Source: JAYREN01 sp963663375
GTDB lineage: Bacteria > Acidobacteriota > Holophagae > Holophagales > Holophagaceae
Length of the DNA stretch: 64,000 nt
Assembly: GCA_963663375.1 (NCBI GenBank)
Contig: OY760195.1
Location: 2,294,001 to 2,358,000, forward strand
Direction: 5' to 3'
The translations under genes and the position numbers were made by a program. Positions 46,812-55,404 of this stretch are shown in pieces (position 1 is the first letter of the stretch; each line of letters opens with the position of its first letter). The notes beneath the pieces are model-generated. The model made no database searches and had not been told where the DNA came from. It saw nothing but the letters and a program-made list of their open reading frames with translations.

Positions 46812-47969
46812 CTACCGGTTCCGGAAGTAGCGGATCTCGGCCGCGGTAAGAGCCGTCGAAGACACGGCGGAGACCGTGGGAAGCAGCAGGCTCATGACAC
46901 GGCTGAAGCGAACGAGGGTGCCCGCATCCACATACACGATATCGCGGGGGCCAAGGATGAATCGATCGGCCAGCACCATGGCGGTGGGATTGCGGGCGTC
47001 CAGGTGGAAGACGTCCACGGCATTGGGAGCATTCGTCTGGCGGATGACGTAGATGCAGCGAGCATCAGCGCTGGAGCCTTGGATGCCCCCCGCATCGGAG
47101 AGTGCCTGGGCCAGCGTGAGATTGCCGTGGACCAGGGGCAGGGAACCGGGGTGCATGAGTTCGCCCAGCATGTAGACGGGCTGCTCCCGGGTATTGGGCA
47201 CATGCAGGGCATCGCCGTCCTTGAGGACGATCTGTGTCAGCCCCTTGCCGGTGGCCATCAGGGCCTGGAAATCCAGCTTCCAGGTGCGGTTTCCCCGGGT
47301 CAGCAGAATGCGGCTGTCGTCGGCGGTGGGAAGAAACCCGCCGCAGCGTGCAATGGCTTCGGAGAGCGTGAAGGGGATGTCGGTGACGTTGTACACCGCG
47401 GGGTTGCGCACCTCGCCGCCCACATAGACCTTCTGGGACCGGAAGGCGACCACCTTGACATCCACCTGGGGCTTTTGGAGCACATCCGCGAGACGGAGGG
47501 TGATCTTGTCCCGGGCCTGGGTCACGGTCAGTCCTGCCACCGCCACCTTGCCGATGTAGGGAAAAAACACATTCCCGTCGTCATCCACGGTGGTCCCGGT
47601 AGCGGAATCGGTGCGGTACTGGCCCAGAGGCAGGGTGATCTCCGGATGATCCCAGACCGTGACCAGCAGGACATCCTGGGCGCCGATGCGGTAGACGCCT
47701 GGTTTCTCGCCGAGCAGGCCCTCCAGGGAGAGCGAGTCGGGGGCCTTCTGGGAGACAACGACGTCGGAGGTGAGGGCCCGCAGGGTCACCTGGAGGCCTT
47801 CCACCTGGGATCTCTCGGGCCTAGAACCCGATTTTGAATTGAGCTTCATCCCCGGGGCCGTGCAGGCCGTGAACAGCATCGCTGCGGCGACCGTGAGCCC
47901 GAGGGTGAGCCCGCGCGGCCTGGCGGCCACGGGAGATGAACTCGAATCTGGGCGATGGGGGATGAACAT
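46812..47969 (-). CDS. Wza-like outer-membrane polysaccharide export lipoprotein
   Basis: 385 aa, close to the 379 aa of E. coli Wza. Signal with lipobox FTAC (MLFTACTAPG), Poly_export domain (VYRIGAQDVLLVTVWDHPEITLPLG, FFPYIGKVAVAGLTV) and SLBB domains (KVYVGGEVRNPAVYNV; PVYMLGELMHPGSLPL). Forms the octameric export channel. ATG 47969 has GGAGG 5 nt before it. First gene of the leftward wza-wzb-wzc-wzy unit. Confidence 0.92.
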   Translation of the reverse strand: MFIPHRPDSSSSPVAARPRGLTLGLTVAAAMLFTACTAPGMKLNSKSGSRPERSQVEGLQVTLRALTSDVVVSQKAPDSLSLEGLLGEKPGVYRIGAQDVLLVTVWDHPEITLPLGQYRTDSATGTTVDDDGNVFFPYIGKVAVAGLTVTQARDKITLRLADVLQKPQVDVKVVAFRSQKVYVGGEVRNPAVYNVTDIPFTLSEAIARCGGFLPTADDSRILLTRGNRTWKLDFQALMATGKGLTQIVLKDGDALHVPNTREQPVYMLGELMHPGSLPLVHGNLTLAQALSDAGGIQGSSADARCIYVIRQTNAPNAVDVFHLDARNPTAMVLADRFILGPRDIVYVDAGTLVRFSRVMSLLLPTVSAVSSTALTAAEIRYFRNR

Positions 47970-48087
47970 GTTTGCCTCCGGAACGGAACAGGCATGAGTC
48001 GCGCTATTCATCAGGCACGAAATCCAAGATGAACAGTCGTAATTTTCCCCGCTTTCTCGAATAAAATCCAGGCGATTCGGTGACAAT

Positions 48088-48112
48088 AAAAAAAAGATAC
48101 CGCCGGGACGGT
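48088..48112 (-). terminator. Weak Rho-independent terminator after the MFS gene
   Basis: On the minus strand ACCG-TCCCGG-CGGT then ATC and eight T (48095-48088). The stem is short, but the T-run and position right at the MFS stop fit, separating it from wza. Confidence 0.5.
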
Positions 48113-49353
48113 CAGCTGCCGGGAGTCTCTGGTTCCAGGAAATCCAGATCCCGTCCGTGGGTCTCCTGGAGCCCCCGCAGGGCGGAAAGTGCCAGCAGGA
48201 AGCAGACGGCGCCGACCATCCAGGCGGAGCCGATCAGGCCGAGGGTGCTCTTCAGGGCCACGAAGGCCCACATGATCAGGGGCACGGCCCCCCGCACGAA
48301 GTTGGGTACCGTGGTCGCCACGGTGGAGCGGAGATTGGTGCCGAACTGTTCCGCAGCGATGGTCACGAAGACGGCCCAATAGCCGGTTGCCAGCCCGAGG
48401 TATCCGGCCAGCAGGTAGAACAGCACCGGGCTGAGCCCCCGAAGCGTCAGGTAGAGCACCACCCCGAGGGCCGTGCCAAGGATGAAGACGAGGACAACCT
48501 TCTTGCGGGTTCCCCAGAGCTGACTGAGGATCCCGGAGCCCAGGCTGCCCAGGGTGATGCCGCTGTAGCAGAAGGCCACGGCGGTGCCGGCGTGGATGGG
48601 GCCCGTGGTGCCGAGAATGGGCGCGAATTCGGGGGCCAGGTTGATGAGGATGCTCACCACGAACCAGGTGGGCAGTCCGATGAGGATGCACCGCAAGTAG
48701 CGCCCGAGACGTTCGGCGTTGGTGAACAGGCTGAGGAAATCGCCTCGGACGACTATCGCGGGATCGAGGTTCTTGAACATGCCGCTTTCACGGATACCGA
48801 CCCGCAGGAGGAGGAGCAGGAGGCCCAGGCCGCCGCCCACCAGGTAGGCCATGCGCCAGGGCAGGTACTTCCCCACCAGGCTCGCCGCTACCGTGCCGAG
48901 GATTCCCACTGCGGCCACGATGCTGGTGCCATAGCCGCGCAGATCCCTGGGCAGGATCTCGCTCACCAGGGTGACCGCCGCCCCCAGTTCCCCCGCCAGG
49001 CCGAGCCCTGCCAGAAAGCGCCAGAAGGCGTACGCCGGAACGGAATGGACGAAGGCATTGGCGATATTGGCCACGGAGTAGAGGGCGATGCTGCCGAAGA
49101 GGGTGGAGAGCCGTCCCTTCTTGTCGCCTAGAATGCCCCAGAAGATGCCGCCGAGCAGCATCCCCGCCATCTGGGCGTTCAGGAGATGGGTGTAGGGAAC
49201 GATCTGCGCGGCGCCGTGGATCCCAAGGGAATCGAGGCTGGGCTGGCGCACGATGGGAAAGAGCAGCAGGTCGAACATGTCCACGAAGTAGCCCAGCGAG
49301 GCCACCAGGACGGTGAGGCTGAAGAGGACGCGAAAACGGGATGGAGCGGACAT
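48112..49353 (-). CDS. MFS transporter (sugar/metabolite porter type)
   Basis: 413 aa, 12 predicted helices. Between helices 2 and 3 is GILGDKKGRLSTLFGSIALYS, the MFS loop motif G-D-x3-GR, and FLAGLGLAGELGAAVTLVSE marks helix 4 of the proline/betaine or sialate-type sugar porter group. Substrate not determinable. Ends at the weak terminator. Separate in role from the polysaccharide export genes; 52 nt follow the winged-helix gene on the same strand. Confidence 0.82.
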   Translation of the reverse strand: MSAPSRFRVLFSLTVLVASLGYFVDMFDLLLFPIVRQPSLDSLGIHGAAQIVPYTHLLNAQMAGMLLGGIFWGILGDKKGRLSTLFGSIALYSVANIANAFVHSVPAYAFWRFLAGLGLAGELGAAVTLVSEILPRDLRGYGTSIVAAVGILGTVAASLVGKYLPWRMAYLVGGGLGLLLLLLRVGIRESGMFKNLDPAIVVRGDFLSLFTNAERLGRYLRCILIGLPTWFVVSILINLAPEFAPILGTTGPIHAGTAVAFCYSGITLGSLGSGILSQLWGTRKKVVLVFILGTALGVVLYLTLRGLSPVLFYLLAGYLGLATGYWAVFVTIAAEQFGTNLRSTVATTVPNFVRGAVPLIMWAFVALKSTLGLIGSAWMVGAVCFLLALSALRGLQETHGRDLDFLEPETPGS

Positions 49354-49405
49354 GCCTCCATGGTTTCACAAGGAGAGCACCGGAGGCACTCCCCTCGTGA
49401 AGGGC

Positions 49406-49696
49406 CTACCGCCCCAGGATCTCCCTCAGGGCCGCCACATGTACTTGGAAGGCGGCCCGACCCTCGGGGGTCAGGTGCAGATAGGTGCGCGGCTTGCGGT
49501 CCACGAAGGTCTTCTCCTGGACGAGGTAGCCCGCCTCTTCCAGCTTGAGGAGATGGGCGCCCAGATTGCCGTCGGAGAGCTTGAGCAGGTTCTTCAGGTA
49601 GGTGAAGTCCACCCGGGCATCCGCCTCCAGGGCGGCCAGGGCCGAAACGATCCGTAGGCGGACGGTCTGGTGGATGATCTCGTTGAGTTCCGCCAT
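49406..49696 (-). CDS. Small winged-helix transcriptional regulator
   Basis: 96 aa. RLRIVSALAALEADARVDFTYLKNLLKLSDGNLGAHLLKLEEAGYLVQEK is a MarR/ArsR-like winged helix of the HTH_34 (DUF2087-like) type that often partners small membrane proteins in acidobacteria; wing DRKPRTYLHLTPEG. 3 nt after the membrane-protein gene, so last of a three-gene operon with it and the GyrI-like gene. It may bind the 20-bp inverted repeat upstream. Confidence 0.75.
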   Translation of the reverse strand: MAELNEIIHQTVRLRIVSALAALEADARVDFTYLKNLLKLSDGNLGAHLLKLEEAGYLVQEKTFVDRKPRTYLHLTPEGRAAFQVHVAALREILGR

Positions 49697-49699
49697 GGT

Positions 49700-50284
49700 T
49701 CACTTCCAGCGGAGCTTGACGTAGAGGCCTGGGACGAAGAGTCCGCCTCCGCCGAACACGGCCATCCAGAGCATGAACTCCCGAGGGGGAAGGCAGAAGC
49801 GCCCGACGAAGGTCGCCAGGGTCACGGCGAGCCCGATGAAACAGAGGAGCCCTGTCCTTAGCCAGATGCCCATGAGTACGTAGGCCAGCATCAGCAGGGT
49901 TACGATCAGGGTCATCTCATCCACCCAGTTCCGCAGGGGCAGCACGATGCAGAGCGCCATGAGGTAGCCCATGACCGCTGCCCAGAAGAGGCCAACCTGT
50001 CCCAGGACTCGCTGGGCCGCGGGGCTCCGGATCTCCCCACGGCGGTGGTTCATCAAGGCCAAGAGGGCCATGGTGGCCAGGCCCGAGGCGGAGAGCACCA
50101 GCCAGATCATGCGACTGTGGGTCGGGAACAGGTAGTTCAGTGTGAACCCGAGGATCCACATCACGCCCGCGATGATCAGGTTGTTGCCCATCGGGCTCCT
50201 GGCCACCGCCCGAAGCATTTGCTGCTCGGCCCTGTCGACGTCGGCCAAGGCTATCCGGGCCTCTTCCTGTGTGATGGGGGTCAT
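49700..50284 (-). CDS. Integral membrane protein, function unknown
   Basis: 194 aa. A short acidic N-terminus (ITQEEARIALADVDRAEQQM) is followed by five or six transmembrane helices (IIAGVMWILGFTLNYLF, MIWLVLSASGLATMALLALM, VGLFWAAVMGYLMALCIVLPL and others). ATG 50284 has GGGAG 5 nt upstream. Proteins like this occur with the same winged-helix regulator type and may be its sensing partner. Confidence 0.65.
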   Translation of the reverse strand: MTPITQEEARIALADVDRAEQQMLRAVARSPMGNNLIIAGVMWILGFTLNYLFPTHSRMIWLVLSASGLATMALLALMNHRRGEIRSPAAQRVLGQVGLFWAAVMGYLMALCIVLPLRNWVDEMTLIVTLLMLAYVLMGIWLRTGLLCFIGLAVTLATFVGRFCLPPREFMLWMAVFGGGGLFVPGLYVKLRWK

Positions 50285-50335
50285 GGTCACTCCCGTTCCC
50301 GTCTCAAGTGTAGGGGCACTCTCCTTGCGCACGGG

Positions 50336-50896
50336 TTAGCGGATCCCGATCTGGATCAGGAGCATGTTGTTGTTGGAGGCCTCGCCCTCCCAGAACAGAA
50401 CCATCTGGCGAGATTCCGGTAAGGGAGTCTTGCCGCTGGCGAGCAGGGTGGGGTAGAGGGTCTCGTAGACCTTCCCGAGCCCGGAGAAGGAGCCCGTGAA
50501 CACCGTGGTCACGCAGGTGAAGGGCGCCAAGGTGCGCACGCTGCACCCGGCCGGGGCGGCGGTGCCCCTGGAGACCAGGACGCCCACTTCGATATCCAGG
50601 GGCTTGGCAGGGTCGGCGCTCATGCCGTGATAGACCACCTGGATGGGCCCCAGGCTGGGGATCCCGCTGGCGAGCAGGGCCTTGTGAAGCTGGGGCACGA
50701 GCAGGGCCATCTTCCCGGGCAGTTCCCCGAGGGTGGTCTGGGTGGTCAGGTGCAGGAAGGTGCCTTCCGCGAAGGTTTGGACGGCGGCAGGGCCGGAGAA
50801 GCTGCGGGGCTTCTCCAGAAGCTGGACGGGAGTCTGAGGACCGCTGGCCAGAAGCGTGGCGCAGGCGAGGGGAAGAAGCAGGCGGGAAAGGGCCAT
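50336..50896 (-). CDS. Secreted protein with GyrI-like effector-binding domain
   Basis: 186 aa. Signal peptide MALSRLLLPLACATLLASG, then a GyrI/AraC effector-binding-like fold (IQVVYHGMSADPAKPLDIEVGVLV, APFTCVTTVFTGSFSGLGKVYETLYPTL). Such domains bind small hydrophobic molecules; here outside the cytoplasm. ATG 50896 has AGGAGG 4 nt before it. First gene of the operon that ends with the winged-helix regulator, and directly behind the palindromic operator. Confidence 0.65.
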   Translation of the reverse strand: MALSRLLLPLACATLLASGPQTPVQLLEKPRSFSGPAAVQTFAEGTFLHLTTQTTLGELPGKMALLVPQLHKALLASGIPSLGPIQVVYHGMSADPAKPLDIEVGVLVSRGTAAPAGCSVRTLAPFTCVTTVFTGSFSGLGKVYETLYPTLLASGKTPLPESRQMVLFWEGEASNNNMLLIQIGIR

Positions 50897-50925
50897 GGGG
50901 CCTCCTGGAGAGAGGGATCTTGGCG

Positions 50926-50972
50926 GGATTGCCATAGATTACTCTATAACACAGAGTAATCTATGGCAATCC
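50926..50972 (-). promoter_or_regulatory. Perfect 20-bp inverted repeat, operator-promoter candidate
   Basis: Arms 50926-50945 and 50953-50972 are perfect complements around a 7-bp centre. On the minus strand TTGCCA and TAGAGT with a 17-bp spacer lie within it, so a promoter for the GyrI-like operon may be covered by the palindrome. Centre resembles PadR/winged-helix operators (ACTCT-N7-AGAGT). Confidence 0.6.
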
Positions 50973-50992
50973 GACGTCAACCCCTCTTCCTT

Positions 50993-51024
50993 AAAAAAAG
51001 AAGGGGCCCAGACCTGGGCCCCTT
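50993..51024 (-). terminator. Rho-independent terminator of the carbamoyltransferase gene
   Basis: Arms AAGGGGCCCAG (51001-51011) and CTGGGCCCCTT (51014-51024), followed on the minus strand by a C and a seven-T run (50999-50993). Strong 11-bp stem, 22 nt past the stop. Confidence 0.9.
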
Positions 51025-51045
51025 CCTCGTGGTGCGAAAGCGCGA

Positions 51046-52038
51046 TTATCCGATGGTGGCGACCATCACGGCCTTGATGGTGTGCATGCGGTTCTCGGCT
51101 TCGTCGAAAACGACGCTGTGACGGCTGCGGAAGACTTCGTCCGTGACCTCGCGGATATCGTGGCCCAGTTCCTTCTGCTCTTTGGCCAGCTTGGTCTCGA
51201 AGTCGTGGAAGGCCGGCAGGCAGTGCAGGAAGAGCACGTCCTTGTTGCCGGTGGCGTTGATCATGTCCATGGTGACCTTGTAGGGGGTCAGCTGCTTCAC
51301 GCGCTCGGGGATCTGGGCCTCTTCGCCCATGCTGGCCCACACGTCGGTGTAGAGGACGTCGGCATCCTTCACGGCGGTCTTCATGTCGTTGCAGACCTCG
51401 ATGATGGCGCCGGTCTCCTTGGCGGCCTCGCGGGCGGCGGCCAGCACCTTGGGCTCGGGAGCCAGGCTATCGGGGCCGAGAGCCACGAAGTGCATGCCGG
51501 TCTTGGCGGCGCCGTACATCAGGGCGTAGCTCATGTTGTTGCGGATATCGCCGCAGAAGACGAGCTTCACCTTGTTGAGGGGCTTGGCGCAGTGCTCTTC
51601 AATCGTGAGGAAGTCCGCCAGGATCTGGGTGGGGTGATCCACATCGGTGAGGCCGTTCCACACGGGCACACCGCTGTGCTTGGCCAGCATCTCGACCACT
51701 TCCTGCTTGAAGCCCCGGTACTCGATGCCGTCGTAGAAGCGGCCCAGGACCTTGGCGCTATCCTCCAGGCTCTCCTTCTTGCCCATCTGGGAAGAGTTGG
51801 AGTCCAGGAAGGTGACGTGGGCGCCTTCTTCCAGGGCCCCGACCTCAAACGCGCAGCGTGTGCGGGTGGAGGCCTTCTCGAAGAGCAGAACGACGTTCTT
51901 GCCCTTGAGCAGATAGTTGAAGACGCCCATCCGCTTCTTGGCCTTCAGATCGTGGCTGAGGTCCAGGAGATAGCGGACTTCGGAAGGGGTGAAGTCCATC
52001 AGCGTGAGGAAGCTGCGACCCTTGAGGTTGACGGCCAT
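51046..52038 (-). CDS. argF: Ornithine carbamoyltransferase
   Basis: 330 aa. Carbamoyl phosphate + ornithine to citrulline in arginine synthesis (or the reverse in the deiminase route). STRTR (57-61) binds carbamoyl phosphate; HPTQILAD and HCLPAFHD are the ornithine and catalytic segments. ATG 52038 is the start before a conserved MAVNLKGRSFLTLMDF; GGAGA is 8 nt upstream. Stands alone with its own terminator; anabolic argF versus catabolic arcB not resolved. Confidence 0.95.
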   Translation of the reverse strand: MAVNLKGRSFLTLMDFTPSEVRYLLDLSHDLKAKKRMGVFNYLLKGKNVVLLFEKASTRTRCAFEVGALEEGAHVTFLDSNSSQMGKKESLEDSAKVLGRFYDGIEYRGFKQEVVEMLAKHSGVPVWNGLTDVDHPTQILADFLTIEEHCAKPLNKVKLVFCGDIRNNMSYALMYGAAKTGMHFVALGPDSLAPEPKVLAAAREAAKETGAIIEVCNDMKTAVKDADVLYTDVWASMGEEAQIPERVKQLTPYKVTMDMINATGNKDVLFLHCLPAFHDFETKLAKEQKELGHDIREVTDEVFRSRHSVVFDEAENRMHTIKAVMVATIG

Positions 52039-52179
52039 GGTTGATTCTCCGTCGGCATCTTTGGGACAACCTGCGAAGAGGGGACGCGCGGACCCTCCAC
52101 CAGGCGAAAAAAATATTTCACCATGGGAAGGGTCCGCAGGCGACACCTATTCTTGAGGACCCCGTCGTCGAGAGGACGT

Positions 52180-53286
52180 CTATTTGGCCTTGGGCAGGGC
52201 GTTCCAGGCGGCGAGGGCTTTGGCCTCCGCCTCGGCGCTGGGACCGGCCAGCTTGTTCCGCCCCTTCTCTGCCTTCTCCTGGGTCTTGAACCAGGCGAGG
52301 GTGTCCTTCACGGTTTCCTCCACGGGGCGGAAGTGCAGGCCCGCCTTGACGGCCTTGGCATTGCTCCAGGTGTGGAAGCCCTTGGTCTCGCCCTCGTAGG
52401 GTGCCCAGATCGGGAATTCCAGCCCCTCCTGCTTGGCCACGAATTCGGCGGGCATCCAGACCAGGGTGGACTTGGCGGAGGCCCCCTTCTGGCAGGCCTC
52501 GATCACCCGGCCCCAGGTCATCGGCTTTTCGGGGCCGCAGGCGTTGAAGACGCCATAGGTGCGCTTTTCCGCGAGCGTCACCAGCCAGGCGCCTAGATCC
52601 CGACCATCGATGATCTGCAGTGGGTCGGAGGGGCTGCCGGGCACGGCGATCTCGCCGCCCTTATCGAAGCGCACGGGCCAGTAGGTGAAGCGGCCGGTGG
52701 GATCGTCTGGGCCCACGATGTAGCCGGGGCGCACCACCGTCACGCGGCCGGGCATGGCCTTCTCGGCGGCCTGCTCACAGAGCGCCTTCAAGGCACCGTA
52801 GTACTCGTAGCTCTTGCCCATGTTCTCCAGGGTGGGATCGGGCATGGTGGCCAGGGGCGCGGTCTCGTCGCCCTTCACGGGATTGGGCTCCTTGTATGCG
52901 CTGATGGAGCTGATGAGGATGTACTGCTTGCAGCGCTTGGCCAGGAGCTCTGCGGAGGCGGTGACCATGCGCGGGTAGTAGGCGCTGTTGTCGATGACCA
53001 CGTCCCATTCGCCAGTTTCCAGGGCCTTGAGGCCTTCCCCTTTCTTGGGATCCCGGTCCCCGTGGAGCCTTTCGACAGTGGGGAAGAGATCGGGCCGGGT
53101 CTTGCCGCGGTTGAACATGGTCACCTTGTGGCCCCGGGCCTGGGCGGCCTCGATGGTGGCGGGACCCAGGTAGCCCGTGCCGCCCAGGATCAGGATGCGC
53201 AGGGGTTTCACGGTGGGCGGTGCGGCCAAGGCGACAACAGCCCCCATGGCGAGGGCCCACTTAAGGATCAGCTGGGTGAGTGACAT
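52180..53286 (-). CDS. Exported NAD-dependent epimerase/reductase-like protein
   Basis: 368 aa. N-terminal signal (LILKWALAMGAVVALAAPPTV) followed directly by an SDR Rossmann fold: ILILGGTGYLGPATIEAA, NSAYYPRMV, SSISAYKEPN, YYGALKALCE (Tyr-x3-Lys), RPGYIVGPDD. Exported SDR-like proteins occur in acidobacteria and planctomycetes. Why a dinucleotide-binding enzyme is exported is unclear. ATG 53286 has GGAGA 4 nt before it. Divergent from the transporter gene. Confidence 0.75.
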   Translation of the reverse strand: MSLTQLILKWALAMGAVVALAAPPTVKPLRILILGGTGYLGPATIEAAQARGHKVTMFNRGKTRPDLFPTVERLHGDRDPKKGEGLKALETGEWDVVIDNSAYYPRMVTASAELLAKRCKQYILISSISAYKEPNPVKGDETAPLATMPDPTLENMGKSYEYYGALKALCEQAAEKAMPGRVTVVRPGYIVGPDDPTGRFTYWPVRFDKGGEIAVPGSPSDPLQIIDGRDLGAWLVTLAEKRTYGVFNACGPEKPMTWGRVIEACQKGASAKSTLVWMPAEFVAKQEGLEFPIWAPYEGETKGFHTWSNAKAVKAGLHFRPVEETVKDTLAWFKTQEKAEKGRNKLAGPSAEAEAKALAAWNALPKAK

Positions 53287-53395
53287 GCTTTCTCCAGAAG
53301 AAGGGGAGGCAGAAAAAATGGGAGGAAGATACCTCGTGATCTTACATATATAATCGCTCTGCGGCCTGAAGCAAGCCCTGAATCCGGAGGATGCC

Positions 53396-54736
53396 ATGAA
53401 TGAAAATCCCGACGCGGCCCCGAAGGCTTCCGGCCCCTGGGCGCGCCTGGTTAGGGTCGAGCCCGGGGAAGGGCGGGCCCTGCTGCTGGCCTCGAGTTAT
53501 TTCTTCTTCCTCATGCTGGGCTACTACCTGCTGCGGCCCCTGCGGGAGTCCATGGGGATCGCCCGAGGCGCCGACAAGCTGCCCTGGCTGATGACGGGCA
53601 CGCTGCTGGCGATGCTGCTGGCCAACCCCGCCTTCGCCGCCCTAGTGTCCCGCCTGCCCCGAAGGCGCTTCATCCCGCTGGCCTACCGGTTCTTCGGCCT
53701 CAACCTGCTGGCCTTCTTCATGCTCTTCCAGTTGCTGCCAGGGCATGGCGGTACCGCGCTAGGGTACACGTTCTACATCTGGCTGAGCGTGTACAACCTC
53801 TTCGTGGTGAGTGTCTTCTGGGGGTTCATGGGAGATCTCTTCACCGAGGAGCAGGGCAAGCGCCTCTTCGCCATGATCGCCATCGGGGGAACCCTGGGCG
53901 CCATCGTGGGCGCCGGACTCACTAAGACCCTGAGCCTGGGCGTCGCGTTTGGGGTCGCACTGCCCTTCAAAGCCAGTCCCGCAGTCCTGGTGCTGGTGGC
54001 GGCGGGCCTCCTGGAACTGGCGGTGCAGTGTGTTCTTGGCCTGGCCCGGCACTACAAGCTGGGCGACCGGGCCGGAGGCCCTCGCGAGCCCGGCCCCGGT
54101 CTCATGGAGGGCCTGCGCCTCATCACCCAGTCCCGGTACCTGGCGTTGATCTGCGGCTACATGCTGCTCTTCACCCTCACCACCACCTTCCTGTACATGG
54201 CCCAGGGCGCCATCGTCGAGAAGGCCTTCGCGAGTCAGGCCGCTCGAGCGGCGGCCTTCGCCCGCATCGATCTGTGGGTGAATGTGCTCACGCTGGTGAC
54301 CCAGCTCCTCATCACCAGCCGCCTGATGACAACCTTCGGGCTGCGCCCGGTGCTGGTGCTGCTGCCCGTCCTGACCATGGTGGGTTTCGGGGTGCTCTGG
54401 GTATGGCCCACCTTCGTGGTGCTGGCGGTTTTCCAGGTGCTGCGCCGGGGCCTCCACTACGCGGTGGACCGCCCCGCCCGGGAAATCCTCTACATCCCCC
54501 TGGGGCCGGACGAGAAGTACAAGTCGAAGCCCTTCATCGATACCTTCATCTATCGGGGCGGCGATTTCCTGGGGGCCTGGGCTCCGGCCCTGCTGGGCTG
54601 GGTCGCTGTGCCCATCGCCGCTGTTGCGGCGGGGATTTCGGGGCTCTGGTTCTGGGCAGGGTTCAGGCTGGGGAGCCTGCAGCGGCTCCAGCGGGGGCGC
54701 GCGACTGAGGCCGGGAAAGAACCCACCCAGAGCTAG
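53396..54736 (+). CDS. MFS/ATP-ADP-carrier-like (AAA family) transporter
   Basis: 446 aa, about 12 transmembrane helices. EGRALLLASSYFFFLMLGYYLLRPLRESMG and the late DRPAREILYIPLGPDEKYKSKPFIDTFIYRGGD are typical of the bacterial branch of the NTT/Tlc-like MFS proteins, whose substrate is mostly unknown outside intracellular bacteria. A TATAAT element at 53349-53354 may be part of its promoter. Its stop overlaps the convergent GDPD stop in a shared CTAG. Confidence 0.8.
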   Translation: MNENPDAAPKASGPWARLVRVEPGEGRALLLASSYFFFLMLGYYLLRPLRESMGIARGADKLPWLMTGTLLAMLLANPAFAALVSRLPRRRFIPLAYRFFGLNLLAFFMLFQLLPGHGGTALGYTFYIWLSVYNLFVVSVFWGFMGDLFTEEQGKRLFAMIAIGGTLGAIVGAGLTKTLSLGVAFGVALPFKASPAVLVLVAAGLLELAVQCVLGLARHYKLGDRAGGPREPGPGLMEGLRLITQSRYLALICGYMLLFTLTTTFLYMAQGAIVEKAFASQAARAAAFARIDLWVNVLTLVTQLLITSRLMTTFGLRPVLVLLPVLTMVGFGVLWVWPTFVVLAVFQVLRRGLHYAVDRPAREILYIPLGPDEKYKSKPFIDTFIYRGGDFLGAWAPALLGWVAVPIAAVAAGISGLWFWAGFRLGSLQRLQRGRATEAGKEPTQS

Positions 54737-55380
54737 AGCCCATCCACGATCAGGATCGCGGGTTCGAAGCCCAGGCCTGCGGCATCGCCGGGAGTCTTCA
54801 TGCCCCAGAGGGCGAGACGGTTCGCGTAGGGCCGCCATAGGGTGGGGTTGGCCTTCACGGTCTTGAGGGGAGGATGGAAATAGAGCGCCGCGGGCAGGTT
54901 GGCCAGGTCATCGGGGGTCAATTCCTCGGCCTCATCCAGTTCCCAGAGAAAGCCACACCGGGCCTCGTGGCACTGGGCCCAGAGTTGCAGCACCTCGCTG
55001 TGTTCGAAGCTGGAAAAGAGCACGCGGTCCAGGGCCTCGGCGGCTTCCACCGCCGCCAGGGCCTGTTTCCATCCGGGCTCGCCCTTCAGCTCGACGTTGA
55101 TCAGTCGCGCGGGGAGTTCCAACGCGTCTGAAAGCCGTGGAATGGCTTCTCCATTCCTCAGTCGGGGCAGCTCGTTGGACTTCAGCTTGCGCAGCGTGCC
55201 CGAGCCCGAGGTGGTGCGATCGAGATCGTCATCGTGCATCACCAGGCAGACGCCATCCTGGGTGGGCTGCACATCCAGTTCGAAGCCGTCCATGCCCACC
55301 GCGAGCGCGGCGCGAAAGGCCTCCATGGAATTCTCGAGGTGCTGGGCGGAGTGGCCACGGTGGCCGAGGATCAGGGACAT
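54733..55380 (-). CDS. Glycerophosphodiester phosphodiesterase
   Basis: 215 aa. Hydrolyses deacylated phospholipids to glycerol-3-phosphate and alcohol. GHRGHSAQHLENS, GFELDVQPTQDG and MHDDDLDRTT hold the His, Glu and Asp metal and catalytic residues of GDPD enzymes; later NVELKGEPG supplies Glu and Lys. No signal peptide, so cytoplasmic (UgpQ-like). Shorter than UgpQ by about 30 residues at the C-terminus. Downstream of the kelch-like gene, 24 nt apart. Confidence 0.9.
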   Translation of the reverse strand: MSLILGHRGHSAQHLENSMEAFRAALAVGMDGFELDVQPTQDGVCLVMHDDDLDRTTSGSGTLRKLKSNELPRLRNGEAIPRLSDALELPARLINVELKGEPGWKQALAAVEAAEALDRVLFSSFEHSEVLQLWAQCHEARCGFLWELDEAEELTPDDLANLPAALYFHPPLKTVKANPTLWRPYANRLALWGMKTPGDAAGLGFEPAILIVDGL

Positions 55381-55404
55381 GGCAGCCTCCGGGGATGAGC
55401 TTCG

